A stretch of DNA of 64,000 bases from Methylobacterium iners (GCF_022179305.1 NZ_BPQP01000072.1:1-64000), one strand, 5' to 3'; counted from the first letter of the stretch, positions 8,129-17,217 are shown. Translations and numbers: made by a program. Notes: generated by a model from the sequence alone, not told the origin.

Positions 8129-8530
8129 GGCTATGGACTGGCTACCGAAAGAGCGAGCGGACGAGGGCGTGCCCAGCTTCATGGTGACAGGTGGAGCGGC
8201 GCCGGCCCTTCGTCCTAGCCATGCTTCGAACCATCACTCCGATCCCGGAAGCAGATACCGATACCTCCTCGGTTCTCGGAAATAAATTCAAGACCGGCAG
8301 CTTCCAGAGTGAGCTTCACCGCCCAGAGATCTAGGGCCTGTCAGCTGAAACAGGGCGGCTCGGCATGCGCAAAGGCGGTGCATGCCGCGTTCAGGCAGCT
8401 TGAAGCGAGACAGGCCTTCACGATACGTTCCCACGTCGCCGCGGCTCTGAAGCCGTAGCCGCGACATGCCATAGGCGCTCCACACAGAGCGCGCGGGCCC
8501 CGATCCGGTCACCGGAGGAGCCCTGCCTGC
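8129..8530. other. 400-base stretch without a gene
   Basis: No frame here has convincing composition plus a ribosome binding site. The minus-strand frame covering 8288-8836 is the shadow of the gene at 8531. The strong ribosome binding site for that gene (GGAGGAG) lies at the right end. Confidence 0.5.
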
Positions 8531-8896
8531 ATGTCGTCCGACCTCCCAAACTCCAGACCCGGCCGCAAGGCGATCATCGCCAACCATCCGCATCGGCAGG
8601 ACATCGAGCTTGCGCGAGCCGCAGGTATCAGCCTCGCTCGGATTGCTCAGCGCTTCGGCGTTGGCCGTGGAGCCGTAGACCGACACTGGCGTGGCCTCTC
8701 GTCGGAGTACCGAGCTGAGCTCGTTGCCACCGCCCGCTCTGTGGAGAGCCAGCACTGGCGGGAGGTGACCGCCGAGCTCGCCTCGATTGCGAAGCGTTAT
8801 CCCGAGGCGCGTGCCGATATCGACGCCCTTGCGCAACTACTACAGCAATCGCCGCCGGGCAGCATCATGGGAGGCTGTGCCAATGGCACCCATTGA
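8531..8896 (+). CDS. Helix-turn-helix protein, 121 aa
   Basis: The segment ELARAAGISLARIAQRFGVG followed by RGAVDRHWRGL is a typical helix-turn-helix of the type seen in small phage or mobile-element proteins, including small terminase-like and resolvase-like domains. The C-terminal half is helical and charged (EVTAELASIAKRYPEARADI). GGAGGAG lies 10 bases before the ATG. Its end overlaps the next gene by 14 bases, and the pair directly precedes the tape-measure gene. A phage origin is likely; the exact role is not clear. Confidence 0.7.
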   Translation: MSSDLPNSRPGRKAIIANHPHRQDIELARAAGISLARIAQRFGVGRGAVDRHWRGLSSEYRAELVATARSVESQHWREVTAELASIAKRYPEARADIDALAQLLQQSPPGSIMGGCANGTH

Positions 8897-9209
8897 AGCC
8901 TCCGTGAATATCCCCGCAGAGGCGCAAATGTCCGCGCAACGCATGTCCCGCCGGGAGCTCACAAAGGCCGGCAGCATGATGGGCGCCGACTCTGTCCGTT
9001 TCATCGATGACACCCTGCCTGAGGGCGCGACGAAAGCCTTCGCGGAAAAGGCCGTCGACCTGTTTTTGACGGCAATGGAGCAGCAGGCTGCGATCTACCT
9101 CGAGGATGGCGTCCCGCCAAAGTGGGTCCGCGAATTCAAGAGTGCCTTCCTGCGCACGATGCGGGCTGAATTCCTGGCCCTGCAACGGGCGGCAGCTCAG
9201 AGGAATTAG
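8883..9209 (+). CDS. Hypothetical phage-associated protein, 108 aa
   Basis: The protein starts MAPIEASVNIPAEAQMSAQR and is mostly helical, with FAEKAVDLFLTAMEQQAAIY in the middle. The ATG is preceded by GGGAGG at about 8 bases and lies inside the end of the preceding gene. The tape-measure gene starts 4 bases after its stop. Position suggests a tail-assembly or chaperone role, as often found just before tape-measure genes, but sequence gives no family. Confidence 0.65.
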   Translation: MAPIEASVNIPAEAQMSAQRMSRRELTKAGSMMGADSVRFIDDTLPEGATKAFAEKAVDLFLTAMEQQAAIYLEDGVPPKWVREFKSAFLRTMRAEFLALQRAAAQRN

Positions 9210-9213
9210 CTCT

Positions 9214-12200
9214 ATGCCCTCGATCGAAAGCATCCGCCGCATCACGCTCCAGGCCCGCGCCGTTGGTGTGACCGAAGCGCGGACGGCCATGGATCGTTTG
9301 GTGACCACGGTCGACGGGGTCACGGTTGCCAACGAGCGCATGGCCAGGGCCACCGAGGCGACGGCGATCATCACCGACATGGCCTCACGCCGGCAATTGT
9401 CGGCCACCGCGGCCGTCGACAAGCTTCGGGCCTCGATCGATACGCAATACCGCTCGACACAACAGCTCGAGAAGGGAATGCGGACCCTCGACAGGGCGTA
9501 TGCGCAGGGTGCTGTCGACGCCACGGCCTACGAACGGACCTCGGGGCTGCTCGAGGCTCGATATGGCACCCTGGCAGCCGCCTCACAGCGCGCGGCCGAT
9601 GCGCAGCGTGCCGCCTGGAAGGATCTCGGGGGCGTCGGCGCCAAGCAGCTCGAAAGCGTGGAGCTCAGCCGGAAGGTCGCCTCGATGGGCTCCACGCCGG
9701 CCATGGGCCCAGCCGCGAACAGCAACCGCCTCCGCGGCGACCAGGTCCAGAATTTGGCCTACCAGGCGTCCGACATCGTCTCATCACTCGGCAGCGGCAG
9801 CAGTCTGGCGACGGTGGCCTTTCAGCAGGGTCCGCAGATTGCCCAGGCCTTCGGTGGACCGGGCGGCGCGAGCGTCCGCGGGGCGCTGGCTCAGGCCGGG
9901 GAGGCGGCCTCAGGACTCGCGGCCCGGGTTGGCCTGGTGGGCGCGGCGATCAGCGGGGTGGGCACCGTCGCACTCACAGGCGTTGCGGCCTTCGTCAGCT
10001 GCCGGAATTCGATGCGCGACCTGCAGGCCTCCCTGTCGGGAATTGGACGCGCCTCTGGAACGACCGCGGACGAGATTAATGCGCTGGCGCCGGCAGCGGC
10101 CGCCGCGGGTGACGTGTCGGTCCGTACCGCCCGTGAGATGGCGGGACAGTTCGCCGCCACGGGCCGGATCGGATCCGAGATCTATGCCGGGCTAATTGGG
10201 TCCGTGAAGGATTACGCCGCCACGACAGGCCAGGAATTGCCCGACGCCGCGAAGGTGCTCGCCGAGGCCTTCGCTGATCCGGCCAAGGGTGCGGACGACC
10301 TCAACAAGCAATTGGGCTTCCTGTCGGACGCGACCCGGGAGAATATCCAGCGCCTGCAGGCTCAGGGTGACCGGTTGGGCGCACAACAGGCCTTGCTGGC
10401 CGCCTATCGAACCGGTCTGACAAGCGCGACCGAATTGACCTCCGGATGGGGCAGGGCCACCGCAGCGGCGGGGACGCTCATCTCGGATGCGTGGGACAAG
10501 GTCGGGCAGGCGATCGATCGCGTGGCCACCGGTGGTGACCTAGAAACCCGACTGGCGACCGCACAGACCGTGCTGGCCAATTCGAGGGCGCGCGAAAGCT
10601 ACCTGCCATTCGGGATCGGTGCGCGGGACACAGCCGCGGCACAGGCCGAATTGAAGCGCCTCCAGAGGGAGATCGACAAGCGTCGGAGGCAGAACGAGGC
10701 GGCACAGACGGCACAACGGTCGCTGCAGATCGGCGTGATTGTCCGCTCGACGGATCCCGAGCGCCAGGAATTGAAGAAGCTCCAGGATCAGGCCGAGCAG
10801 CTCCGCAAGGCAATTGCCGACCCGATCAAGTTCGGCCTGGACCGCAGCGCCCTCACGGACACCACCACTGCCTTCGAGGGCCTGAGCCGTGCCACGCGCA
10901 ACATGGCCGACGACATTGCCCGGTTCGGGAGCGTGGCGACCGCGACCCTCAACCGGACGGCGGAATTCAACAATCGCACCGCCACCTTCGCACCCACGGC
11001 ACGGGCAACGGCGGCCATCGAGAAGGAATACGCCGACAAGGAACGCGACGCCGATCCGCGCGACCTGGCCGGCATCCGGCGGGCCCGGGATCTCGAATTA
11101 GAAACCCAGCGCCTCCGGACGATCAACGGGAGTTCGTCCGGCAGCGGGCGCTATTCCATGGGTGTGGGACAGGCGCCGGCGCAATACCGCGATCAGATCA
11201 TCGCCTCGTCCAATGCTAGCGGTGTGAACGCCGATCTTCTGGCCGCGCAGATTCGTCAGGAGAGCCGGTTCAACCCGAACGCCGTGAGCTCTGCCGGCGC
11301 GCAGGGCATCTCGCAGTTCATGCCGCAGACCGCCCGCGGCATGGGCCTGCGGAATCCGTTCGACCCAATGGAGTCCATCGTGAAGCAAGGCGAGCTCATG
11401 GCTCAGTTGCTTCGGCAATTTAACGGGAACGAGGTGGCAGCGCTCATTGGCTACAACGCCGGGCCACGCACGGCTCAGCGCTTCCTCAATGCCGGCAGCG
11501 ATCCGTCCGTGCTCCCGGCTGAGACGCGGGATTACATCAAGCAGATCCTGACGCCTCCGCCTGGCGCCGAGCAGATGATAAAGGCCGAAGGCGATCGCGC
11601 AGCAGCCCTCGAATTGGAGCGGAAGAACCTCGAGGCGAACAATCGGCTGTACGGCCAGAACGGCAAGGCGCTCGAGACCACGATCGAGGTGAACCGTCGT
11701 CTGTTCGAGGAGCAGCAGAAGGGCGTCACGATCACGGAGTCCTATGCCGCGGCGATTCGGCAGGCAGAAGTTGAGCGAGCGGCTATCGCCCAGCAACTGG
11801 CAACCACGCGCTATGGCCGGGACGCTGCCTTCGAGCGTGAGCAGCTTGGACGCCCTGCCTCGGAGCAGAGCGCCTACAGCCGGGCTCGCTCAGTGATTGG
11901 CGACACCACCTCGCCGGCCGCGCAATTCATCATCGAACAGGAGGCCATGACCGCGAACATGCGCGAGCTTCGGTCCGAGGCGACTAACGCTCTGGGCGGG
12001 TTTGCCAGCGATCTCGCGCGCGGCTCCACCGCCATGCAGGCTCTGGCCAATCAGACCACCCGATGGGCTGACAAGCTCCTGAACCTGGCAGCGGACCAGG
12101 CCGTGAGCGCACTGTTCCGGGGCTTCCTGGGCGGCAGCGGAGGCGGGAGCGGCGGATTGCTCGAAGGCCTCCAGAGCCTGAACCTGGCCAGCCTATTTGG

Positions 12201-12561
12201 GGGCAGTCCCCTCCCGACCTTCGCGGCTGGCGGCATCAGCAATGGGCCGAGCATCTTCGGTGAGGCAGGGCCCGAGGCTGCGGTACCGCTGCCGGATGGT
12301 CGCCGGATCCCAGTGCACATCAGCCAGCCGGCGAACAGCAATCAGGCCGGGGAGGGTAACACCGTGCTCTCACCATCCTTCGCAGTGTTGATTCAGGCGA
12401 CGGGCTCGTCGGGTGACGCTGCGATGGATCGCCGAAATGCTGAAGCCAACGCCAAAGCCGCCATGGAGCAGGCCGAGGTGATGTGGGTGAGATTCGCCAG
12501 CAAGCACATGCGACCTGGCGGGGTGGTCTACGAAGGCGGCGCTCGCCGCTCGAACGCATAG
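9214..12561 (+). CDS. Phage tail tape-measure protein with lytic transglycosylase (SLT) domain
   Basis: A 1115-residue protein. Residues 1-170 are helical and Ala/Arg-rich. Residues about 180-400 match the prophage tail-length tape-measure domain (SDIVSSLGSGSSLATVAFQQ, then AISGVGTVALTGVAAF). Residues about 500-600 are coiled-coil-like. Residues about 660-780 form a soluble lytic transglycosylase domain: QIRQESRFNPNAVSSAGAQG with the catalytic Glu of RQES, then ISQFMPQTARGMG, then AALIGYNAGPRTAQRF. The C-terminus has FAAGGISNGPSIFGEAGPEA, typical of lambda-type tape measures. It would set tail length and help DNA pass through peptidoglycan. GAGGAATT precedes the ATG at 9214. No other tail, head or terminase genes are present, so this is an isolated remnant or part of an unusual element. 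Confidence 0.93.
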   Translation: MPSIESIRRITLQARAVGVTEARTAMDRLVTTVDGVTVANERMARATEATAIITDMASRRQLSATAAVDKLRASIDTQYRSTQQLEKGMRTLDRAYAQGAVDATAYERTSGLLEARYGTLAAASQRAADAQRAAWKDLGGVGAKQLESVELSRKVASMGSTPAMGPAANSNRLRGDQVQNLAYQASDIVSSLGSGSSLATVAFQQGPQIAQAFGGPGGASVRGALAQAGEAASGLAARVGLVGAAISGVGTVALTGVAAFVSCRNSMRDLQASLSGIGRASGTTADEINALAPAAAAAGDVSVRTAREMAGQFAATGRIGSEIYAGLIGSVKDYAATTGQELPDAAKVLAEAFADPAKGADDLNKQLGFLSDATRENIQRLQAQGDRLGAQQALLAAYRTGLTSATELTSGWGRATAAAGTLISDAWDKVGQAIDRVATGGDLETRLATAQTVLANSRARESYLPFGIGARDTAAAQAELKRLQREIDKRRRQNEAAQTAQRSLQIGVIVRSTDPERQELKKLQDQAEQLRKAIADPIKFGLDRSALTDTTTAFEGLSRATRNMADDIARFGSVATATLNRTAEFNNRTATFAPTARATAAIEKEYADKERDADPRDLAGIRRARDLELETQRLRTINGSSSGSGRYSMGVGQAPAQYRDQIIASSNASGVNADLLAAQIRQESRFNPNAVSSAGAQGISQFMPQTARGMGLRNPFDPMESIVKQGELMAQLLRQFNGNEVAALIGYNAGPRTAQRFLNAGSDPSVLPAETRDYIKQILTPPPGAEQMIKAEGDRAAALELERKNLEANNRLYGQNGKALETTIEVNRRLFEEQQKGVTITESYAAAIRQAEVERAAIAQQLATTRYGRDAAFEREQLGRPASEQSAYSRARSVIGDTTSPAAQFIIEQEAMTANMRELRSEATNALGGFASDLARGSTAMQALANQTTRWADKLLNLAADQAVSALFRGFLGGSGGGSGGLLEGLQSLNLASLFGGSPLPTFAAGGISNGPSIFGEAGPEAAVPLPDGRRIPVHISQPANSNQAGEGNTVLSPSFAVLIQATGSSGDAAMDRRNAEANAKAAMEQAEVMWVRFASKHMRPGGVVYEGGARRSNA

Positions 12562-12747
12562 ATGCATCAGCGGCCTTCCGCAGGGGTGGACTGCTACTGA
12601 CGCAATTCGTTGGGTCGAGCGACAAGATGCCGAACTTCGCAGGCTCGGTGATGCAAGCCTCCACCGTTGCCGCCTCCGCGACGGCGCGGTGGGGGGGTCG
12701 GGCTCGTGATGGGGCCTCGAATCATCGGTGGCTTCGCACGCCGCGGG

Positions 12748-12981
12748 TCAGTCCTTGCCCAGTCCCTTATCGGACGGACCCGAGGCATATTCATCAGCTT
12801 CCGTGCCAGGGCGCGCGCCGGCACGCTCTGGCGTCGCCGGAAGTCTGCCTGTTGCCGGATCAGCGGCGCTCGTCACAGATCCTTCGGGCTTGGCCCCCGG
12901 CTTCTGGGTCAAGTGGCCAGCCTTTTGGTCGTAGGCGCTATTGGCCAGGTCTTCGGTCGAGGTCTTCGGCTCGTCGGACAT
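12748..12981 (-). CDS. Small hydrophilic protein, 77 aa
   Basis: The protein starts MSDEPKTSTEDLANSAYDQK and is rich in Gly, Pro, Ala and charged residues (ATPERAGARPGTEADEYASG), so it is probably disordered. GGAG lies about 9 bases before the ATG at 12981. The MSDxPKTxxDLAxSAYDQ-like N-terminus seems to recur in Methylobacterium, but I know no function. Confidence 0.65.
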   Translation of the reverse strand: MSDEPKTSTEDLANSAYDQKAGHLTQKPGAKPEGSVTSAADPATGRLPATPERAGARPGTEADEYASGPSDKGLGKD

Positions 12982-13110
12982 TCGCCGTGCTCCGCTAATC
13001 AATCCAACGCTCCAAGTTTTCACTAGGTCGGCGGACCTTGCCCTGGTTGTGGGTATGCCGGTCTAGGATCGTGGTCGCTCAGCTCAACCAGTGGCGATTC
13101 GGTCCGCTTG

Positions 13111-13323
13111 TCACGTTGCGGAGATCGACTCGGGCGTACGGCGACCGGATGTATGCCGCAGCGACTGCTCGCAAATCATCGCCGGAATGTCCCCCTCGCC
13201 GCGCTGCTGGGTCCATTGACCGGCTTTTCGATCCTCAAAGTCGAGGCGTGCTGAGATCTGCTTTGCCAGATCGGCGCCGATGATGCTGACGCCGAGAGCG
13301 TTGCTGACATCCTGGTTCATCAT
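13111..13323 (-). CDS. Hypothetical protein, 70 aa
   Basis: Reads MMNQDVSNALGVSIIGADLA, then KQISARLDFEDRKAGQWTQQ. GGAGG lies about 10 bases before the first ATG at 13323. No membrane segment or signal peptide. The longer upstream reading to 13845 is rejected because it has Arg-rich shadow composition and lies over two other genes. Confidence 0.55.
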   Translation of the reverse strand: MMNQDVSNALGVSIIGADLAKQISARLDFEDRKAGQWTQQRGEGDIPAMICEQSLRHTSGRRTPESISAT

Positions 13324-13508
13324 GGCGTGCGGTCCTCCGAGTGCCGATCTTCCGCGGCCAAGCCGCGCTGTCGGGTTCATGCGAACTACGCGCTTAACCA
13401 TAAAGCGTTCCGGCTGGTCCCCTACCAGCCGCCTTTTCGTGACACTGGCCACACCGTAGCCACCGGGTTGGTAGGGTGAGCGCATGACGGCTGCATCCCC
13501 AACCGTGA

Positions 13509-13733
13509 CTATTCCGCAGCTTGGACGTTTAGCCCCGGCAGCGCCGACATCGCCAATAGCACGCCGACACAGGCAATCGCTGCCGCGAGCACCCGGCTGC
13601 CGTCGAAGTCGAGAAATCGCAGCCTGAGGGTCCCTGCCAGAGCGAAGGCGAGGAGCGCGACGGTCAGCGCCAGAGGGCACCAGACCAGTCGGAAGCCGGG
13701 AATGCAGCGGAGGAAGTGCGAGAGGGTCGTCAT
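13509..13733 (-). CDS. Small two-segment membrane protein, 74 aa
   Basis: Two hydrophobic segments (WCPLALTVALLAFALAGTL and VLAAAIACVGVLLAMSAL) are separated by a basic loop with RLRFLDFDGS. The preferred start is the ATG reading MTTLSHFLRCIPGFRL at 13733. No family recognised. Confidence 0.6.
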   Translation of the reverse strand: MTTLSHFLRCIPGFRLVWCPLALTVALLAFALAGTLRLRFLDFDGSRVLAAAIACVGVLLAMSALPGLNVQAAE

Positions 13734-13841
13734 GCGTGGCGGTGTAAGCCAGCCCTGTTGCGCCACGATCTCTTCGGGCGCGACGATTGTTGCGTCGCGT
13801 GGGCGAGAGCGCAGCAGTCTGACTGCTCTCTTTCGCCTCCG

Positions 13842-14093
13842 TCACACCGTGAAGGCGACGCCGATCTTCGGGCCCTCACGCCAGATTACGAAGCAGGAAC
13901 GACGTGGCTCATTTTCGTCGACGAACAGTTCGAACTCGTTAGGCACGGGCTCTAGAGACAGCGGCTCAATCTGCGCGCCGCACTCCGAGATGTTCCAGAT
14001 CAGACACTCGATGTCGACGGAGCATGCATTGATCTGGATAGCGCCGATCTTAAAGGCGATCTGCCGTGGAGACTTGCGGAGATTTACGTTCAC
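13842..14093 (-). CDS. PilZ domain protein (putative c-di-GMP binding)
   Basis: An 83-residue single-domain protein. An early R (RKSPRQIAFKIGAI) is followed by VDIECLIWNISECGAQIEPL, which corresponds to the PilZ D/NxSxxG region. Near the end RRSCFVIWREGPKIGVAFTV forms the typical closing strands. Alphaproteobacterial genomes carry many such short PilZ proteins. The RxxxR arm needed for c-di-GMP binding is only partly conserved here (R-K-S-P-R), so ligand binding is uncertain. Confidence 0.85.
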   Translation of the reverse strand: MNVNLRKSPRQIAFKIGAIQINACSVDIECLIWNISECGAQIEPLSLEPVPNEFELFVDENEPRRSCFVIWREGPKIGVAFTV

Positions 14094-14276
14094 GGCAGAG
14101 CCTCTGAGGCCTAACTGCGCAAACGATGGTGGTCACAAATTAAGCGCGGTTCAAAGCAACCATTCAAAAGCTACGCTGTGCCGTCTCATTCTCGCTAGGG
14201 GCCGCATGAGCGCCCTTCCCACCTATGGCCTATTTGGCATTACCCTCACCGAGCCGACCAATCAGGCTGATGACCC

Positions 14277-14465
14277 TCAGGCCGAGAGGGACCCAGTGAC
14301 GAACTCATCCAGTGCTCGACGGACCGCTTCCAATCCCGCGATGCTGGCGACTTCAGATGCCGGGAGTCTCGGAAGACGGATTGCAGCGAACGGCTCGGCA
14401 TTGAGCTTCTGCGCCTTTAGACGCGCTTTCACGGCGAAGGTACGGCCATCGGAACTGCCATTCAT
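14277..14465 (-). CDS. Hypothetical protein, 62 aa
   Basis: Starts MNGSSDGRTFAVKARLKAQK; ends VRRALDEFVTGSLSA. AGGAG is placed 8 bases before the ATG at 14465, which decides the start over an upstream in-frame ATG. Basic N-terminal half and helical C-terminal half. No family recognised. Confidence 0.6.
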   Translation of the reverse strand: MNGSSDGRTFAVKARLKAQKLNAEPFAAIRLPRLPASEVASIAGLEAVRRALDEFVTGSLSA

Positions 14466-14680
14466 CGCGGTTACTCCTGTTGAGCTGCTCGGAAAGCTGA
14501 ACAATGTGAGTAAGCATTTCCATGCCTCTCAGTTCCCGCAGAGAGACCACGAGCTTAGTCGTCTCAGCGGCCCTGGCTACTGTTTTTCCAACCCATCGGT
14601 ATTCGAACGCGGGATGCGGCTGACGGAGCAGTGATGAGCCCGCGGTAGATCTCCTCAGGCACCCCATAGTTGTTGTACGC

Positions 14681-14746
14681 ATGACCGAACAGATGCGGAC
14701 GGGCGGCATGCTGTACGGGGGCGGCGCCCGGCGGAGCAACGCATAA
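14681..14746 (+). pseudogene. C-terminal echo of a tape-measure protein
   Basis: The frame ends MRTGGMLYGGGARRSNA followed by TAA. The tape-measure gene at 9214-12561 ends MRPGGVVYEGGARRSNA followed by TAG, so 13 of 17 residues are identical although several codons differ. The match can be traced a few residues further upstream (VVVRMTEQMR versus WVRFASKHMR) before an in-frame stop. This looks like the tail end of a second, otherwise deleted tape-measure gene. Confidence 0.55.
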
Positions 14747-15320
14747 GTGCCGGAATGGGCTACCGCGGGCGCATATTGCTGGTGATCCTAAAGGGTGATC
14801 TGAACCGCGTTCAATCGCAATGGGAGGGGTATTCCGAAGCCGGATGTAACCTAAGACTTCGTGGCAGAGGCAGTAGACCTACCGAGCCAAGGCGCTCGAG
14901 GTCACCGCACCGGCTCCGTCAGCCGTTGCGCCAATCCTCGGCCGCCGTGCGAATGAGAATGTGCCGCCGAGGCGCGCCCTTCGGCCCGAGGACTTCGGCG
15001 CATTGCCGATCTTGCCTCGATAACCTGCCCGCTCCCTCGGCCCCTTTACTGAGCACAGCCGCGGGGCTGGTTGGTTAGCTTCTTGGCGGATCGCGACGTA
15101 GGCCTGCATCTCGGGGCCGGTCGCCTGACAGGGAAGTGAGCGCCGGCGCTAACGAGTCAGATGGAAGGCGACGAGCCGACGGCACTGGCCATGTGCGAAG
15201 GCGAAAGCTGCGAGCATCACGGCAAGCCCCACGTCCGCATCACCCACGTCGATTTTGTGGCGCTCGAACAAGCGTTCAATTTAACCGTTGGTCCTGCCCG
15301 AGAGAGATTGCGAGGAAGCA
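14747..15320. other. 574-base stretch without a well-supported gene
   Basis: A plus-strand frame at 15161-15382 (starts MEGDEPTALAMCEGESCEHH) is possible but has no ribosome binding site and overlaps the better-supported gene at 15321. A minus frame at 14879-15109 has shadow composition. I list neither as a gene. Confidence 0.4.
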
Positions 15321-15512
15321 ATGACCGAGAAGAAGCCACTCCATGCCGAGGACCCGGGCGAGGTTGGTGGAACCGGTGCTGAAGGCCACGGCACTCGTAC
15401 GGTCGAGATCGGTGCAGGGGGCGAGACTCCCAAGCCCAAGATCGAGGGCATCCACGCGACTGAGAGCGTGGATCCAGCTGAAGACCCAGGCATTCAGAAC
15501 AGCGTCGCGTGA
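15321..15512 (+). CDS. Small acidic Gly-rich protein, 63 aa
   Basis: Starts MTEKKPLHAEDPGEVGGTGA; ends VDPAEDPGIQNSVA. It is acidic, Gly/Pro-rich and probably disordered. GAGGAAG lies 3-4 bases before the ATG. A hairpin follows shortly after the stop. Function unknown. Confidence 0.6.
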   Translation: MTEKKPLHAEDPGEVGGTGAEGHGTRTVEIGAGGETPKPKIEGIHATESVDPAEDPGIQNSVA

Positions 15513-15532
15513 ATTGATCCGCACGACGACCA

Positions 15533-15558
15533 GAAGCCCCGCCTCATGTGGGGTTCTC
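15533..15558 (+). terminator. Hairpin after the 15321-15512 gene
   Basis: AGAA(G)CCCC pairs with GGGGTTCT around a 9-base loop, with one bulged G. It lies 20 bases after the stop. No clean T-run follows, so it is a weak terminator candidate. Confidence 0.4.
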
Positions 15559-15770
15559 TGCATTTCGCGATCTAGGTCGAGAACGACTTACGATGTTCCG
15601 ATCCCGCTAGAGCGTCACTGAGCGTCGAGGGAGACCAAGCGCATTGCGGCCACAGAGGAGCGAGCCGCCTACGCTGAGCGGTGGTTGCAGCGTCTGCGGG
15701 ATGCCGTCTTGCAATCCTCCGTTAACACGTCGAGATGATGCTCTCGCGGCTTTGGGGATCGTCTGACTAG

Positions 15771-16652
15771 ATGCGGTGGAAACCTGCTCATGACGCCCAC
15801 GCCATTGAGCGTGTGAGCCTGTCTCTCCAGTTTCCTGAGCCTATCCCGTCAAAGCCTTGGCAGACGCTTCTGAATGCTGCCGCTCTCGAATTTCCTGCAG
15901 CCGGGTTCAATGTGACCCTGGAGGAAGTGGAGATCAACATTGGGCAGTTCGCTGGCGGACCGGGGATGCGGATACCGATCGCGGGCGCTCCTGGTTTTGC
16001 CGTTGGGCCTGGCCAAATGGTGCAAGCGCCCATCGCAGGCCGCAGCTTCCAGCGCGTGGTCAGTAATGAGGTCCGTGAGGAAATTACGTTGAGCCGCAAT
16101 GGATTTGCGTATGCAGCGGTTCGATACGACGGCTGGGCTAGCTATCGCGAAAGGGCGATGTCTCTCTTGGCGAGGTGCATCGATACCACCTTGCCCCTCG
16201 TGAACCTGCAGCTCGTCAAGCTAGAGTACTGGGACCGCTTCGTTTTCCAAGGTCCACGCGAGGAGGTGGACTATGCCGAGCTTTTGCGGAGGCACTCCCC
16301 TTATCTTCCGTCCTTTCCATACGGCAGCAATCAGCTGTGGCACTCCCATGTTGGGCTCTTTGTGCCCTCCGGGACATCGGCTCGCCGCCTCCTGAACCTG
16401 AACGTCGATGTGCTCGATTTGGCTGACAATACGGGAACGACTGCCGAGGCGCCTACTCCTGTCGGAAAGCGTTCGGTTGGCATCTACTCCCTGGCTCAGG
16501 ACACCTTCTCGTCTGATGGCTCACCCTCTGATCGGAGTGGCTTGGTCTCGTCGTTCGAAGGGATGCACACCATCTTGAAGGTGGCGCTCGCGGAAGTTAT
16601 CACTCCTGAAGCGTCGAGCCGCATTTCTCTCAACCCTCAGGCACCAGCGTGA
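15771..16652 (+). CDS. TIGR04255-like protein, first gene of a three-gene operon
   Basis: A 293-residue soluble protein. The N-terminal region reads VSLSLQFPEPIPSKPWQTLL, the middle has ITLSRNGFAYAAVRYDGWAS, and NLQLVKLEYWDRFVF carries the (K)LEYWDRF-type signature that I associate with the sporadically distributed TIGR04255 family. A C-terminal helix (GMHTILKVALAEVITPEA) also fits. The biochemical role of TIGR04255 is unknown; its patchy distribution suggests accessory or defence-related use. The stop overlaps the next start by 4 bases (GTGA), so the two are coupled. GC is lower than in the core region, consistent with transfer. Confidence 0.7.
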   Translation: MRWKPAHDAHAIERVSLSLQFPEPIPSKPWQTLLNAAALEFPAAGFNVTLEEVEINIGQFAGGPGMRIPIAGAPGFAVGPGQMVQAPIAGRSFQRVVSNEVREEITLSRNGFAYAAVRYDGWASYRERAMSLLARCIDTTLPLVNLQLVKLEYWDRFVFQGPREEVDYAELLRRHSPYLPSFPYGSNQLWHSHVGLFVPSGTSARRLLNLNVDVLDLADNTGTTAEAPTPVGKRSVGIYSLAQDTFSSDGSPSDRSGLVSSFEGMHTILKVALAEVITPEASSRISLNPQAPA

Positions 16653-17206
16653 TCACTGCCGTACCCACGACAGCTGCATACAGCCTTGCTGCCTACCTCA
16701 GCAGCGCCGAACTCCTCGATGCCACGACATCGACGACGGCGCGCGCTTCGATCAACGTTGAGGAGCCCCTGGTCCGCTCCTACGCCAGCGCTGCTCCCTG
16801 GAACTTGATTCTGGGGCAGTCAACGCGCGTTCAAACCGCGGTGTCTGACACTGCGCCGATGCTGGTCGGTCCGCATCGCTTCGAGGACGAGGTGATAGCA
16901 AGGATCGCGGAGTTCCTTGAACTCGAGGATGGTTGGGACGGCGAAGATGCGGCCAAGCCTACTGCTTCAGCCGTTTTGGATGCAGTGCGATTCATGCGCT
17001 CGGCTGGCGACATGGCCTCGCGGCTTGAGCCTACCCTCCACGTCGATGGATCCGTGATCTTAGAGATTGAGGACGGCGCTGAAGGCTCACTGCGCTTCAG
17101 GGGCGATGGAACGATTGTCTATGCGACGGCTCGCGCAGGCATGGGCTCTGTGCCTTTTGATGGCTTCAACGTACCTGAGGAGATCGCTCGGACCCTGGCT
17201 GCCTGA
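16649..17206 (+). CDS. Unknown protein with WDG-type motif, second gene of operon
   Basis: A 185-residue protein starting at GTG (16649), which overlaps the previous stop. The N-terminal 70 residues are Thr/Ala/Ser-rich. From about residue 85 a folded domain begins with LELEDGWDGEDAAKPTASAV, followed by PTLHVDGSVILEIEDGAEGS and LRFRGDGTIVYATARAG. The pattern 'L-x-x-x-WDG-x-x-A-x-x-P ... DG-x-V-x-L-E ... DG-x-x-x-Y' recurs in uncharacterised proteins of sporadic occurrence, but I know no activity. Tight coupling to both neighbours points to a shared complex or pathway. Confidence 0.7.
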   Translation: MITAVPTTAAYSLAAYLSSAELLDATTSTTARASINVEEPLVRSYASAAPWNLILGQSTRVQTAVSDTAPMLVGPHRFEDEVIARIAEFLELEDGWDGEDAAKPTASAVLDAVRFMRSAGDMASRLEPTLHVDGSVILEIEDGAEGSLRFRGDGTIVYATARAGMGSVPFDGFNVPEEIARTLAA

Positions 17207-17217
17207 CAGCAACTCTT

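Noticed and set aside
13111-13845. Long minus-strand frame as one 244-aa gene
   Set aside because: Only the last 70 residues have good composition and a ribosome binding site; the upstream part overlaps the two-segment membrane gene in another frame.
13702-14634. Plus-strand open frame of 310 codons
   Set aside because: Runs antisense to the PilZ gene and two other supported small genes; composition is Ser/Arg-rich without motifs.
15161-15382. Plus-strand frame starting MEGDEPTALAMCEG
   Set aside because: Protein-like at first, but no ribosome binding site and it overlaps the better-supported gene at 15321; left as a possibility only.
15630-15737. Frame with ERAAYAERWLQRLRDAV before the TIGR04255-like gene
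   Set aside because: Looks coding but has no start codon after an upstream stop; too short to assign as a pseudogene.
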